Source: Neurospora crassa OR74A | Taxonomy: Eukaryota > Ascomycota > Sordariomycetes > Sordariales > Sordariaceae | Length of the DNA stretch: 64,000 nt | NCBI RefSeq assembly: GCF_000182925.2 | Contig: NC_026506.1 | Coordinates: 930,001 to 994,000, forward strand | Reading direction: 5' to 3' | Part shown: piece after piece, positions 1 through 9,867 of the stretch | Layout: each line of letters opens with the position of its first letter | How positions within the stretch are numbered: the stretch's first letter is position 1 | The notes under the pieces: generated by a model | The model's database searches: none | The model's input: the letters and a program-made list of their open reading frames with translations, nothing else | Told to the model about the DNA's origin: nothing | Program-made: the position numbers and the translations under genes

Positions 1-329
1 GCAGCGCTGGCAAGGAGCCAGTAGGCGACAGATTTCGAGCTGGTTTCCGGGAAGCTGGACTTCTTCTCGGACTTATCAGAGGACGGAGCGGGCTTAGCAA
101 TATCGGTAGCGAGCTTGCTGAGAGGGGATTCTTGGACTTTCTGGGTAGCATAGTTGCGGGACTGGGTGTGACGAGCCTGGCTCACCAACTTCAAGATGGT
201 GGAAGCAGGAGTCGCAAGCTGGACAAGCTTTTGTTGCTGAGAGGCATTGAAAGCAGCTCTGGCGCAAAAGACGGATGGCCTGGACAGCTGGACAGCTGCC
301 CGGCGTAACCCAAGCTGAAAGAAGGCCAT
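1..329 (-). CDS. cox15: COX15-like heme A synthase, N-terminal part (runs off window start)
   Basis: An open frame of 109 codons starts at the ATG at 329-327 and leaves the window at base 1 without a stop. The first 60 or so residues are rich in Arg, Ala, Gln and Ser and poor in acidic residues (MAFFQLGLRRAAVQLS...), as in a mitochondrial presequence. A Ser/Lys-rich linker follows, then SKSVAYWLLASAA at the window edge. That last stretch matches the beginning of the first membrane segment of COX15 proteins (family pattern V-x-Y-W-L-L-x-S-A). COX15 is an inner-membrane enzyme that oxidises heme O to heme A for cytochrome c oxidase. The catalytic His residues lie outside the window, so the call rests on the start of TM1 and the presequence. 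Another mitochondrial inner-membrane protein remains possible. No intron is needed in the visible part. Confidence 0.62.
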   Translation of the reverse strand, partial: MAFFQLGLRRAAVQLSRPSVFCARAAFNASQQQKLVQLATPASTILKLVSQARHTQSRNYATQKVQESPLSKLATDIAKPAPSSDKSEKKSSFPETSSKSVAYWLLASA

Positions 330-1003
330 GACGACCAAGTTGAGCCGACAATGGCAAACCACCCAAAAAAAAAAATGAGGTCGTCGTCGTCAAAAGTCAA
401 AGTCGATCTCCCGAAGTCCCGGTGGAGTGAACTTTGTAATCAGGTACCGCGGCTGGTGGACGGGATGAACAGACTCCACTGCGCTGCCTGCCGGATGCGC
501 GGGCCAATCGATCACGAAGCAAAAATCAGCCCACGTTTGCGATTGGATTGCACCACTTGGCCCAGGCTTCCTTTTCACGTATTTACATGGTAGCTTACCG
601 TGAAAGGTAATTATCGCGTAACCTTGGCGGCAGCAATGGGCAGCATTCAACTGCAGTGTGCAACGACAACTCGCACTTTCCTCCTTCAACTTCAACATCT
701 CACTGGCACGAAATCTCTGCACTTGCCGACTTCCTAGTTGAGTTTACATTTTCAAGTGTCAAGTGGTTGGGTATAGAGGTATCACTACGCCCATCCACAT
801 CGATATGAGTAGTTTTCTTCCTCAACAGGGCATTACCAACTCCATCTTGTGCGACCGCGACTGGCAGCATCGGCTTTTCCCTGTTTTCTCATCACCTCAA
901 TCAGAAAACCACGCTACAACTGGAAGCCATACACGAGTATCCAAAACTTTGAAATCTATTATCATTCACCGTACCCTATTCTCAACCTTGTTGTCCCTCA
1001 GTG
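330..1003. other. Intergenic: COX15-like promoter side and 3' flank of the CDF gene
   Basis: Both flanking genes are on the minus strand, so this is the upstream region of the COX15-like gene and the downstream region of the CDF gene. It holds an A-run near 365-375 and one copy of the dispersed TAGAGGTA motif at 774-781. Open frames here are short, overlap on both strands and show no recognisable domain. Confidence 0.6.
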
Positions 1004-2717
1004 TCACTGCCCGATTGACGCATTCGCCTCACCTTGTGTCATGGCGGGCTTCCTGAACAAGAGCATGTCCTTGAGACTCCTCTTGGGTGTCGGCTTCTCA
1101 TATAATGGCTTGTGCTCCTCGTGGACGTTGTGCGCGTGCTCATAGTCGACATGTACAAATGCTCGCTCAACCAGCGCTAACCCTTCAAGCTTTCGTTGGA
1201 GCGTCTGACCGACATCATGAGAGATTCTCAGGGGTGTGTTTTCGTCCATCACAATGTCCAGCTCAACATAATAATGCTGACCAGCATGGTATGCCCGACA
1301 CTGACCAACTTTTAGCCTCGAACGCCGTTACCGGGAAGCACTCGGGATCGACTCACCGTGTCGACCTTGACAATCCTGTCGTCATGTGTCATGGTCATAT
1401 AGATGAGCTTCGCAATAAACTCCTTGGGCGCTGACTTGCCAACCAGAAGCCAGACTTGCTCAAAGGCATTTGAAGCCCACGAGAAGAGAATCAAAAGGGC
1501 TATCAGGATGGCGCCAATTGGATCAAGGTACCACACAAACTTGTCACCTACGATCGCCATCACCAACCCAAAGATGTTCACCACAATGTCGTTTCGATGG
1601 TCAACAAAGAAGACGTGCACTGTTGGGAACCTCCGGTAGAAGAGGCAGTAGATCATCAAGCTGCCCTTGGCAAAAACTGACATCATGTTAGGGTCCCGTC
1701 CCCATCGTTTTGAATGAGTGGTACTAACTGGCAACACCAACAAAGGTGAGCGGAATGATATGGAGACCCTCAGCCTCGTGTTCTCCTCCCGAACCCAAGT
1801 TACGCGCAGATTCAATCTACCAACTGTTAGTAGCTATACTCAAAATCTACAGGGCAAGCCAGACCTACGAGAAGTTGAATCGAGACAGTCGTCATCAGTG
1901 CACAAAAGAGAATGATGCCCAAGGTCTCAATTCTTTTCCGTCCCTACACTGGGTGAGCTTCTGATGGACTGTTAAGAACTTGAGCTCATGCTGACACTCA
2001 CCACTGGATATTTGTAGATGCTCGGCCGGGCCGCAAGTCTGGATGTGATCAGCATCACAAAGGACGATACCAAGTCCATAAACGCATCCGCCGCAGTTGC
2101 AAAAAGCTAAAGGCTCGTTAACAACACAGTCGATGCACACCACACAATGAGAACGTACCGAGAGTGATCCCGTCGATATCGCAGCATACATCTGGATGAC
2201 AAAGAGGCAAAAGTTGACGACGAACGATGCGTTCACCGCGAACTTGATCTTTGGCTTGTATCGCGCATCTTCCTCCAGCGTATTGCGCTCCTCATCCTCG
2301 GCTCCCAAGAACTGGTCAATCAGCTCATTCTGCCGGCTGTAGTACTTCTTGAGCTTTCTCTTGTCTCCATCAGGATGATCAACTTTCATCTGCTTGGTGC
2401 TGATATTCTCTCGCCGATGACGTCCGAAGCTCATCGGATCCGCCGGGTCGAAGCCAGATGTCGTGGTGTCCTGCCGGATAGGGAGCGTCGAGGTTGCACC
2501 CTGGTCCATGCCCGTTTTGAGAGCATCACTGGCCACCATGGCGTTGTCTTGAACGACACCAGAATCTCCCAGCGGCGAAGTGGCCGTCGCAGCCAGTGCG
2601 ACTGGGGTACCTTGTGCAGCAGGAACTGCTATCCGGTGTAAGTCTCTTGAACAGCCAGTAAACAAGTGCCAGCCTACCTGGTGCCTGTTGAGGGCCCGAG
2701 GACTCGGTATCGGTCAT
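1004..2717 (-). CDS. Cation diffusion facilitator, manganese type (Mn-CDF)
   Basis: Seven exons in transcription order: 2717-2678, 2628-2159, 2106-2002, 1943-1869, 1816-1729, 1676-1357, 1300-1004. They give 464 residues and keep phase at all six introns. The start is the ATG followed by TDTESSGPQQAP. The first ~135 residues are hydrophilic and likely cytosolic. Six membrane segments follow, then a C-terminal dimer domain (HDVGQTLQRKLEGL, FVHVDYEH). The metal site is visible: D177-A-F-M-D181 in the second membrane segment and D285-H-R-N-D289 in the fifth. DxxxD in both segments is the signature of the manganese subgroup; zinc CDFs use HxxxD. The protein probably moves Mn2+ out of the cytosol into a vacuole or Golgi compartment by proton exchange. 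The subgroup comes from the motif; membrane location is inferred. It diverges from a ZIP importer across 2 kb. Confidence 0.88.
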
Positions 2718-4770
2718 TATTGAGAAAAGCAATTGGGGTTTCGGCGAATTTCAAAGATGGCAACTGCAACCGGACACTAATCCGATAACTGATTTTCGAG
2801 AGCTTCAATCGCAGCGATCTGTCAAACTTTTATACGAGCTTCAACAATACATTGGATATCTAGGCAACCACCCTCGTCGACAAATGCTACCACGCCGTAC
2901 CTTATCAGCAACCTCTCACCTTCCTAACGAGGCATCTAGGGGTGGCTGCTAGGATCCAAGTATTTCCTCGTACCCAATATTCAGCATGCTGCCAATTTTC
3001 CAGCCTTGGGAACCTCCATCAGACCATGCTGCCGTCCAGTTACAACCCGTGCATGCAGATGCGATATGGAATCGAATCTCCGAGACAGAGGGGGCGCTTG
3101 GCCGTTTATGGCTCGCCAATCTACAGAGGAAGTTTGGGTGGCTGGGGTGGTATTGAGATGAACATTTTCCTGTTGGCACAAACTTTCACATGAGGTTTCT
3201 AGACGTGCCGAGGCGACTTCCATGCATTCGAGGGCAGTTGACCTCGAAGACGTCGTGATAACATCAGGAGTCAAAGCGGCCCTTGAAGTCTGGCACAGAA
3301 ACAGGCAAAACCCTTGGCATTACAATGGGTATCGTGGTTTGGTAGGGACGGGGAAGAAAAGAGCCGCAGATAAAGTGTTACACCTTATCGCGCGATCAAC
3401 GGTCCGGGAACGCCAAGATGTCACAGATTGCACAACAACCACAAAAGGTCAAGGGTTAACAACCAACGAAGACATCATCATCCCTTGAACAGAGCTACCT
3501 CTGTTGTTAAGCGACCCCGCGTATCTTTGCCCGCTTCATCGAAATGTTTTTCGATGCTACACTCCAGCTCCGTCGTCTGTTTGAACCTCCACTTCCCCAC
3601 GATTGAAGCACGGTCGTGGAGAGATCCCTGCTGTAAGGGACAACCCACCCCTGCTCATTGTTGACATTACCGCGAGAGTCGAAAGCGCCGGGATGTCCGC
3701 AACCACAAGGTGACGGTCGGCAGATGTTGGTCAGGATGTCTGCTACACCAGCCAGGTGGGTCTGTTTCACTCATAGTTGTCAATGGTTTGAAACCTCTTT
3801 TGGGCGCCTAGACCCATTGCCCAAAGTAGGAAGTGGCCACAGGGTTTCCAATCGGACATCCACATATCAAAAATCAAGTCAGAGCTAATATCAAGGGTAT
3901 AGTACCTCATAGAAGCCAATATGTGCTCCCATAAGGCTCTGGCTCACTTGACTACCCCAAGAAAGCTTATTTTCAGATTGTAGAGACTACCACCCGATCT
4001 CTCACAAGTTTCGCCAAGATCACTTGAAGCTTGTTATGAAGCTCTCAAGATCATGCAAACACCAGTAACTGCTGATGTTGTCTGGAGGTTACAAGGGAGT
4101 CCGCCAATACTTGCCTCTCTTGACGCAGAATTATGGCGGTCCACTGATAGTCGCTGAATACCACGAATGGTCTCAGGAATGTGAGAAACCAATGATGTAG
4201 ATCCGGATGACGATGATACTTGACAACGAGCTAAGGCTCTTCACGTGGACCAAGTCTTGTTGCCAACAAGCTTTCCCCTTACCACTGATCTCGCAAGATC
4301 CCTGATCGAAGTCGTTAGGGATGCAATTCCGTCACCTATCCTTTGCACGACTCGCGGCAACTCCTGCCTGGCAGTACGCGTCCTGGCGTGACCGTGGGAG
4401 AGTCATGGTATAAGAGAGAATATTCTAACTTTTGCCCAGAGCTTTTTGGTCTGCATGGTTCTTCCCATTGTGTCGCGGTGTTATTTTGTAGAGTTGACTG
4501 TCCTCAGGAGGACTTATACTGGCTGTTCCATCTCCATTCTCTCCTTTGGTCACCTTTTTTTTCTTTCTTTTTTTTCCTACTCTTTTCCTCCTTGCCTTCC
4601 CTTAACTCCTTCACTCTGGAGTCCTTGGAGGTTACTATTCTTTTGTTTTCTGTCTCTTGTTGAGCACCCGCTGGACGGAGTTGCATTCACTTCTGTTCTC
4701 ATCAGTTTTTTTTTTGCTTATTTGATTATTTTGGTTCTAGACACAAGGCCAGGTGCCTAATCCATATCCA
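2718..4770. other. 2-kb divergent intergenic region between CDF and ZIP transporter genes
   Basis: The two metal-transporter genes start at its two ends and point away from each other, so both promoters must lie here. A strong pyrimidine tract (T-runs with C) lies at about 4553-4605, roughly 170-220 bases before the ZIP start, as is common in fungal promoters and leaders. I found no clear tRNA, repeat or protein domain. The small frames on both strands are not supported. Confidence 0.6.
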
Positions 4771-6534
4771 ATGTCTTCGCCACAAACGAGCCCGGCGCCG
4801 GACGTCGGTACGAATATCATGAACAGCGGGAAGCCAAAGTGTGGTGGCGGCGAAGAAGTCGGCGAATACGATCTTGGTCTTCACGTTGCGGGGTTGTGTA
4901 AGTTTAACATGATGCGAGCCCTAGGCCGTAATGACCGGAGAGTATTTGAACTGATGATATTTTCCAGTTTTGGTCATGCTCTTCTCTATCCTCGGAGCTG
5001 GATTTCCGGTCGTGGCCAAGAAAGTGTCTTGGGTGAAGGTGCCAACGAAGGTCTTTTTCATGTGCAAGCACTTTGGAACTGGCGTCCTGATTGCGACCGC
5101 CTTTGTCCATGTAGGTCACTCATATGCACTTTGTTCCATTAATTCAGCAGGAACGATTAAAGAGGCTAATTTGCACAACAAACTTACAGTTACTCCCAAC
5201 GGCTTTTGGTAACCTGATGGACCCATGCCTTCCGGATCTGTTCACAACCCAATACCCGGCCATGCCAGGCGTTATCATGATGGGCTCCATGTTCATTCTG
5301 TTTGTCATTGAGATGTGGCTTAACAGCAAGACCGGAGGCCACTCCCACGGAGGTCCCACCGGATTTGACAACCACAGTCACGGCGGCAATTCTCTCGCCG
5401 CTGCCCAGGCTTCCCTTGCGCAAGGTAATGGTGTCAATCGGCCGTCCCAGCACCGCAGGACCAATACGGAGGATACCCTCTTTGAGTCTCCCAGCGATGA
5501 TATTGACTACGAGAAGGCGATGGCCCAGGAACTGTATGCAGAACAAGTTCGCCGCAAGGCGTATACCCAAACCCCTCCCAGGAACCCCTTCACTAATGAC
5601 TACGATGACGATGATCATTATGAACAACTCAGTCCTAGATCCGAAATGCCTCCTTGGTTCATTGTTTTCTATGAGCAATACGTACGCCAGCGTCTGGAGC
5701 TGGTCAACATGATCAAAGCCACTGCCAACCGGCAACAAGCTTTCCTCCCCCAACCAGATACCACCTCTAGCTCCAACGAGAACCGCAAGTCCCTAATTCC
5801 CGCTTCCATCATGGACTCCCCCTACCGTGACGTCGAAACCGGAGAGCCCGTGCACCCACTCGTCTACAAGAAGATGTCCCTCAATATCACACTCCTTGAA
5901 GGCGGTATCCTGTTCCACTCCGTCTTCGTCGGCATGACGGTTAGCATCACCATTGAAGGTTTCACCATTCTGTTGATTGCCATCTTGTTCCACCAGATGT
6001 TTGAGGGTCTTGGTCTTGGTTCCCGTATTGCTGCTGTCCCATACCGTCAGGGAAGTCCCCGCCCTTGGCTCCTTGTGGTGGCTTTCGGTACTACTGCCCC
6101 CATCGGCCAGGCGATTGGACTATTGGCGAGGAGCTCGTATGATCCGAACAGCGCATTTGGGTTAATCATTGTGGGAGTGTTCAATGCTATGTGAGTTCCT
6201 AGTCCCATCTTCCCCCCCTCCCCAAGGAGATGGAGCTGGAGTGAAGAGCATCACGGCTAATTGTAAAACAACAAAAAAAAAAAAGCTCCTCTGGTCTTCT
6301 CCTTTACGCTGCTTTGGTCGATCTCCTGGCTGAGGACTTCTTGTCTGAGGAGGCTCAGAGGATCATGACTAAAAAGGATAAGATCACGGCTTTTATCTTT
6401 GTTCTTCTCGGTGGTAAGTACACATACACCTTCTCTTTTTTTTTTCGTCTATCAGTTTTGTTTCTGGGTAGAAAGAAGCTTACACTCGTGGTTCTACAGC
6501 TGCCGGCATGTCCATCGTGGGAGCATTTGCTTGA
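4771..6534 (+). CDS. ZIP-family zinc/iron permease
   Basis: Five exons (4771-4897, 4968-5110, 5190-6190, 6286-6413, 6500-6534) give 477 residues with correct phase throughout. The first ATG at 4771 (MSSPQTSPAPDVG) is chosen; the frame upstream has no earlier ATG. ZIP features: TM1 from about F43, FKH-like 'FMCKHFGTGVLIATAFVH' ending at H90, then LLPTAFGNL in TM2. The large loop after TM3 begins with a His-rich HSHGG/HSHGG stretch and contains a long polar insert of about 160 residues. TM4 has H333-S-V-F-V-G and TM5 has F-H358-Q-M-F-E362-G-L-G-L-G, the metal-binding pair of the family. The last exons encode the final membrane segments and the usual short C-terminus (GMSIVGAFA). It should import Zn2+ (possibly Fe2+) at the plasma membrane or release it from a vacuole. 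The long loop could be a regulatory site. Confidence 0.9.
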
Positions 6535-7381
6535 ATAAACAAAATATACGATCTGCTATCAAATACATGGTGTTTCGGTCATATAATAACAGAAATACGT
6601 TGCGTGTGGGACTTGAACGTTTTGGCGTGGTCGAGTGGTGGTGGTGGTGGTGTGGAAGTTTGCTTGGATATAAATTTGATGTAAAGCCATTTCCCAAAGG
6701 ACTGGCCCTCGTTAGGCCATGAAAGTGATGTCCTACCCATGAAACTGCATTTTATCCTGTGACCCATGGGTAGTTTGTCCGCCCTCTAGAATGTGTCAAG
6801 CGCTTGAGACTAATATTCAGATTCTCTCTCGCGCAGTTCAGTACTGGGAGAAGGAGGGGTCTTATGGTCCGTAAGTACTTGGACACTTCGAGAACGACCG
6901 ATGTGTAACTGGTTTCGGTTGCAATTTAATTCTCATTCTAATGTCACGCCCAACGAAACGTCTGGACTTTTGGATGATGACAATGGCTCCTCGAGCAGAA
7001 GGCACGGCACGTTGAAGAGAAGAGGAAAGCACTACTGAGGATTTACACAATGTCAGAACATTAGCTTGGAAAGCTCGACGAGAAGACTGAAAATGCATAC
7101 ATGACCGGTTAATTTGTTGCGATCTTTCTGAATCCGTCTTGAACCAATACAGACATTACAGCAAATACACCGAGAAGCATCAAGCATCATCAACAGCAAA
7201 TATTGTGGTGAGTGCGTTGGAATCAACCCTCATAGACAAATTGTGACAATGCTGACGGATCTGTAACCTACCTATCAGTATAACGACTTCGGCTTCCTTC
7301 CTCGTCACGGTCCTCGCAGGGATTTATCCATCAAAAACCCACAGTCCAGACCGCAGCATCCAAGCCCAGCAAAGAAACACA
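6535..7381. other. Intergenic between ZIP gene and first MCGN-family gene
   Basis: This is ZIP 3' flank followed by the upstream region of the small Cys/His-rich gene at 7382. A GGT/GTG microsatellite lies at about 6636-6655. The 60-110 residue frames here run through that repeat or lack any family likeness, and I do not support them. Confidence 0.55.
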
Positions 7382-7990
7382 ATGTGTGGAAACTATTACC
7401 AACACCACGCCCCCTGCGGTCACGGCGGAATCGTTAGTGTCAATTCCTGCAGAGCGCTTGGATCAACCTGCTTTGGGCCTGACCCCAGCAAAGGGATGGA
7501 TATCACGCTTCCGCCCATCAATTCACGTTGCAGCGACTGCCACGCCGCCGCCCATCAACCGAATCCCGACGCCCGATTGGACGAGAACGATCCGTACAGA
7601 AAGGAGGCGCGGGAGAGAGCTGCGGCGTTGGAGACGGAGGCGAGGATATTCAGGGCGGAACAAGAGGAGAAGTTGAAGAGAGAGAAGGCAAAGCAGGAAG
7701 AGGAGAAAAGGCTTGCTGCTGAAGTGAAGAAACTAGAAAAAGAAAAAAGGGAAAAGAAGAAGATAATGAAGAGAAAGATCGCGGATGATGCTGAAAGTAC
7801 AGAGTTACCCGCAAAGAAGGTTCGAGAGGATAAGAAGGGGAGGAAGGGGAAGAAGGGGAATACGAAAGAAATGAAGGGTACGAATAAGGCGGAGGCGGAG
7901 GAGGATAATGCAAATCGGAATGATAATAAGAATGACGACGGAAACGATAACGGGGATGACGGTTACACTAGCGACATTTATAACGCTTGA
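7382..7990 (+). CDS. MCGN-type Cys/His-rich protein with charged helical tail (unknown function)
   Basis: Single-exon protein of 202 residues. The N-terminal ~55 residues carry an ordered set of possible metal ligands: C2, C12-G-H14, C23, C30 and C50-x2-C53. Residues ~70-135 are almost wholly Lys, Glu, Arg and Ala, with helix-forming spacing (a basic/acidic single helix or coiled coil). The tail is basic, then Asn/Asp-rich, ending DGYTSDIYNA. The same Cys/His order, including the exact 19-residue gap before CxxC, recurs in the gene at 9281, so the two are related. Such MCxx...CGH proteins occur in filamentous ascomycetes but I know of no function. A small zinc-binding fold is a reasonable inference. 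There is no signal peptide, so it is likely nuclear or cytosolic. The ATG at 7382 sits in a good context (acacaATG). Confidence 0.72.
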   Translation: MCGNYYQHHAPCGHGGIVSVNSCRALGSTCFGPDPSKGMDITLPPINSRCSDCHAAAHQPNPDARLDENDPYRKEARERAAALETEARIFRAEQEEKLKREKAKQEEEKRLAAEVKKLEKEKREKKKIMKRKIADDAESTELPAKKVREDKKGRKGKKGNTKEMKGTNKAEAEEDNANRNDNKNDDGNDNGDDGYTSDIYNA

Positions 7991-9280
7991 GAGAACCAAC
8001 GAACTTTGGCAACTGGGCTCAACCGCTTGAAAGCGCGGCTATGGTGGCTGCGCTTGTATAGTCTCGATCAGCGAACACCGAAGCTATGATGGCGGCCAGG
8101 AGCTGCCTTTAGCGCCGGGATCTGGGTTGGGATGAGATGGATTTGGGCTGGCACCAACTTGGGGATTATACACAGGATGCAATGGCTGGATTATTACGGG
8201 ATACATGATTGTTACCAGGCAAAAATATGGATAATAGTGCGGTACTCCTGGAGAGACACGCTGATGGAAAGGGCAGAAGTAGTTGAGTTGAATGACCATC
8301 GCTAGGGATAGCTGCAATGAGGATTATTTTTTCCTACGATCACCTGTTTAGTGGTCTGTGGACGAAGTAACACGCGCTCAATGTCTAATCGAACGCAACA
8401 TTTGTTCGTTGCATGAAGACATATCCGCTCCTTCTCATGTAGACTCGCTCCGTTGCCTGACAACGCAATCTGAGTGCCTATCACCAGTGACCACCAGCAC
8501 CAGGGTTTATGTACTACCTCTTTCACCTGATCTTTCAACACCTCCCGAATGGGACAAATGGTCAAGCGGTTCATCGAAGCGCACACTTACCTTACCTGTC
8601 AACCTGGGGAGACTCACAGGCCTCTAAACCTTCCCCGTTCGATTCCCAGCAACAACATCCAATTTTCCACCTCACCCCCAATGGGTCTCCCCCTCCTCTA
8701 CACTCCTTCATCACACTCCTCCCCCCTTATCACGTCCTTGGCCATTGTTCCATTCACCTATTTTTTTTATCCTTTTTTGCTTTGCGACGAAAATGAACGA
8801 GGAAAGGAACGTTCGTACTACAGGCCTCACTCTCACTTGGTCTTGAGCAGCGGCTGCGTGAGAAATGAAATTCTACAGACCGGTGAGGATAAGGTACCTA
8901 TTGCAAGGAAAAGTGCGAGGGCAAATGTGTTTTAGCGGGTTATATCAATACTGAAGAAAATGAGGAAGAACGGCACTTGCGAATTACATGAACAACTCGC
9001 TCAGATCAGGGAGGCGTACATGACATGAGTCAAAGAAACCCATGACACTCCGTCCGCTGAATAGAAACGTTTTACCAAACTGACATGAACCTATTTACTT
9101 ACAAACAAACAAACTATAAAGAGTCAGACATCGATCAATATAAATATATATCATCACGACAGAGTCGGAATAATCATTGTGTACGTAGGTAGTTAGCCGT
9201 AATCAGACCATCAACTCTCAAAAAACAATCAATCAACATCACGAAAGAGATCCCCTCTCACTACTAACGACCAACCAAAG
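7991..9280. other. Intergenic between the two MCGN-family genes
   Basis: It holds the 3' flank of the first small Cys/His-rich gene and the upstream region of the second. At 8560-8645 there are sequences resembling tRNA A and B boxes, but they do not fold as a tRNA. A short AT-rich stretch with TATA-like sequence lies at 9138-9153, about 130 bases before the next start. Nothing else is recognisable. Confidence 0.5.
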
Positions 9281-9544
9281 ATGTGCGGAAACAACATCGA
9301 AATCTACACCTGCGGCCACAGCGTCTTCGCCGGCATCAATTTCTGCCCCGATTACTTCAAACTCACCACTCCAGACAGAACCCCGATATGCCCCGGTATT
9401 GGCGCGGATAATAGCCATATGGACAATGTCATTCGGCACGGAAGTATTTGTGAAGACTGCCAAGACAAGAAACAGCAAGCTATACAGAGAGAGGGTGAGA
9501 CGGCATGGAGAAGAGGTAGGGGCAATGGTGGAAAAAGCAGTTAG
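9281..9544 (+). CDS. Small MCGN-type Cys/His-rich protein (unknown function)
   Basis: Single-exon protein of 87 residues starting MCGNN. Cys/His order: C2, C11-G-H13, C22, C37, C57-x2-C60, followed by a short polar tail (DKKQQAIQREGET...). It lacks the long charged helix of its relative at 7382, whose Cys/His order it repeats (C-x19-C-x2-C in both). A possible donor (GTGAGA, about 9495) lies in the tail, so a longer spliced form with a basic C-terminus is conceivable; the simple stop at 9542-9544 is preferred. It probably binds zinc through the conserved Cys and His residues. That is an inference, and the function is unknown. Confidence 0.65.
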   Translation: MCGNNIEIYTCGHSVFAGINFCPDYFKLTTPDRTPICPGIGADNSHMDNVIRHGSICEDCQDKKQQAIQREGETAWRRGRGNGGKSS

Positions 9545-9867
9545 GAAACAAGGGAGCAAGAGAGGGGAAGAAAGGGAATAGAGGGATAGGAAGGGGTTAA
9601 ATAGGATAAAAGGGAAGATGATGAGGGTTGAGAGGAGAGAGATACAGGTGAGGGAAAGGTGTAGGATGAAGAAAGTTGAAGGAGGGGAGACGCGAGGATG
9701 GGATGATGAAGTGGATGTACGGGTGGGATAGAGATGAAGAATAGGCACATGAGGCAAAATAAATGAAGGGAATGGATGAGGCTTTGTAGCGATCGAAAAA
9801 TCAACAATTTTCCCATTTTATTTGGTGGGAACAGAAAAGAGAACATCCAACCCGGATTATGCAAAAT
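9545..9867. other. Short interval with convergent 3' ends
   Basis: A purine-rich strand (GGAGAAGAG-type) runs from about 9545 to 9760 between the 3' end of the small Cys/His-rich gene and the 3' end of the rad4 gene on the other strand. The pyrimidine-rich opposite strand produces Ser/Leu/Pro-rich frames that are composition artefacts. Confidence 0.5.

Noticed and set aside
8560-8645. Possible tRNA with A-box-like TGGTCAAGCGG and B-box-like GTTCGATTCC
   Set aside because: The T-stem bases around the B box do not pair and the 3' flank does not complement the 5' flank, so no acceptor stem forms. Probably chance, or a long-decayed tRNA.
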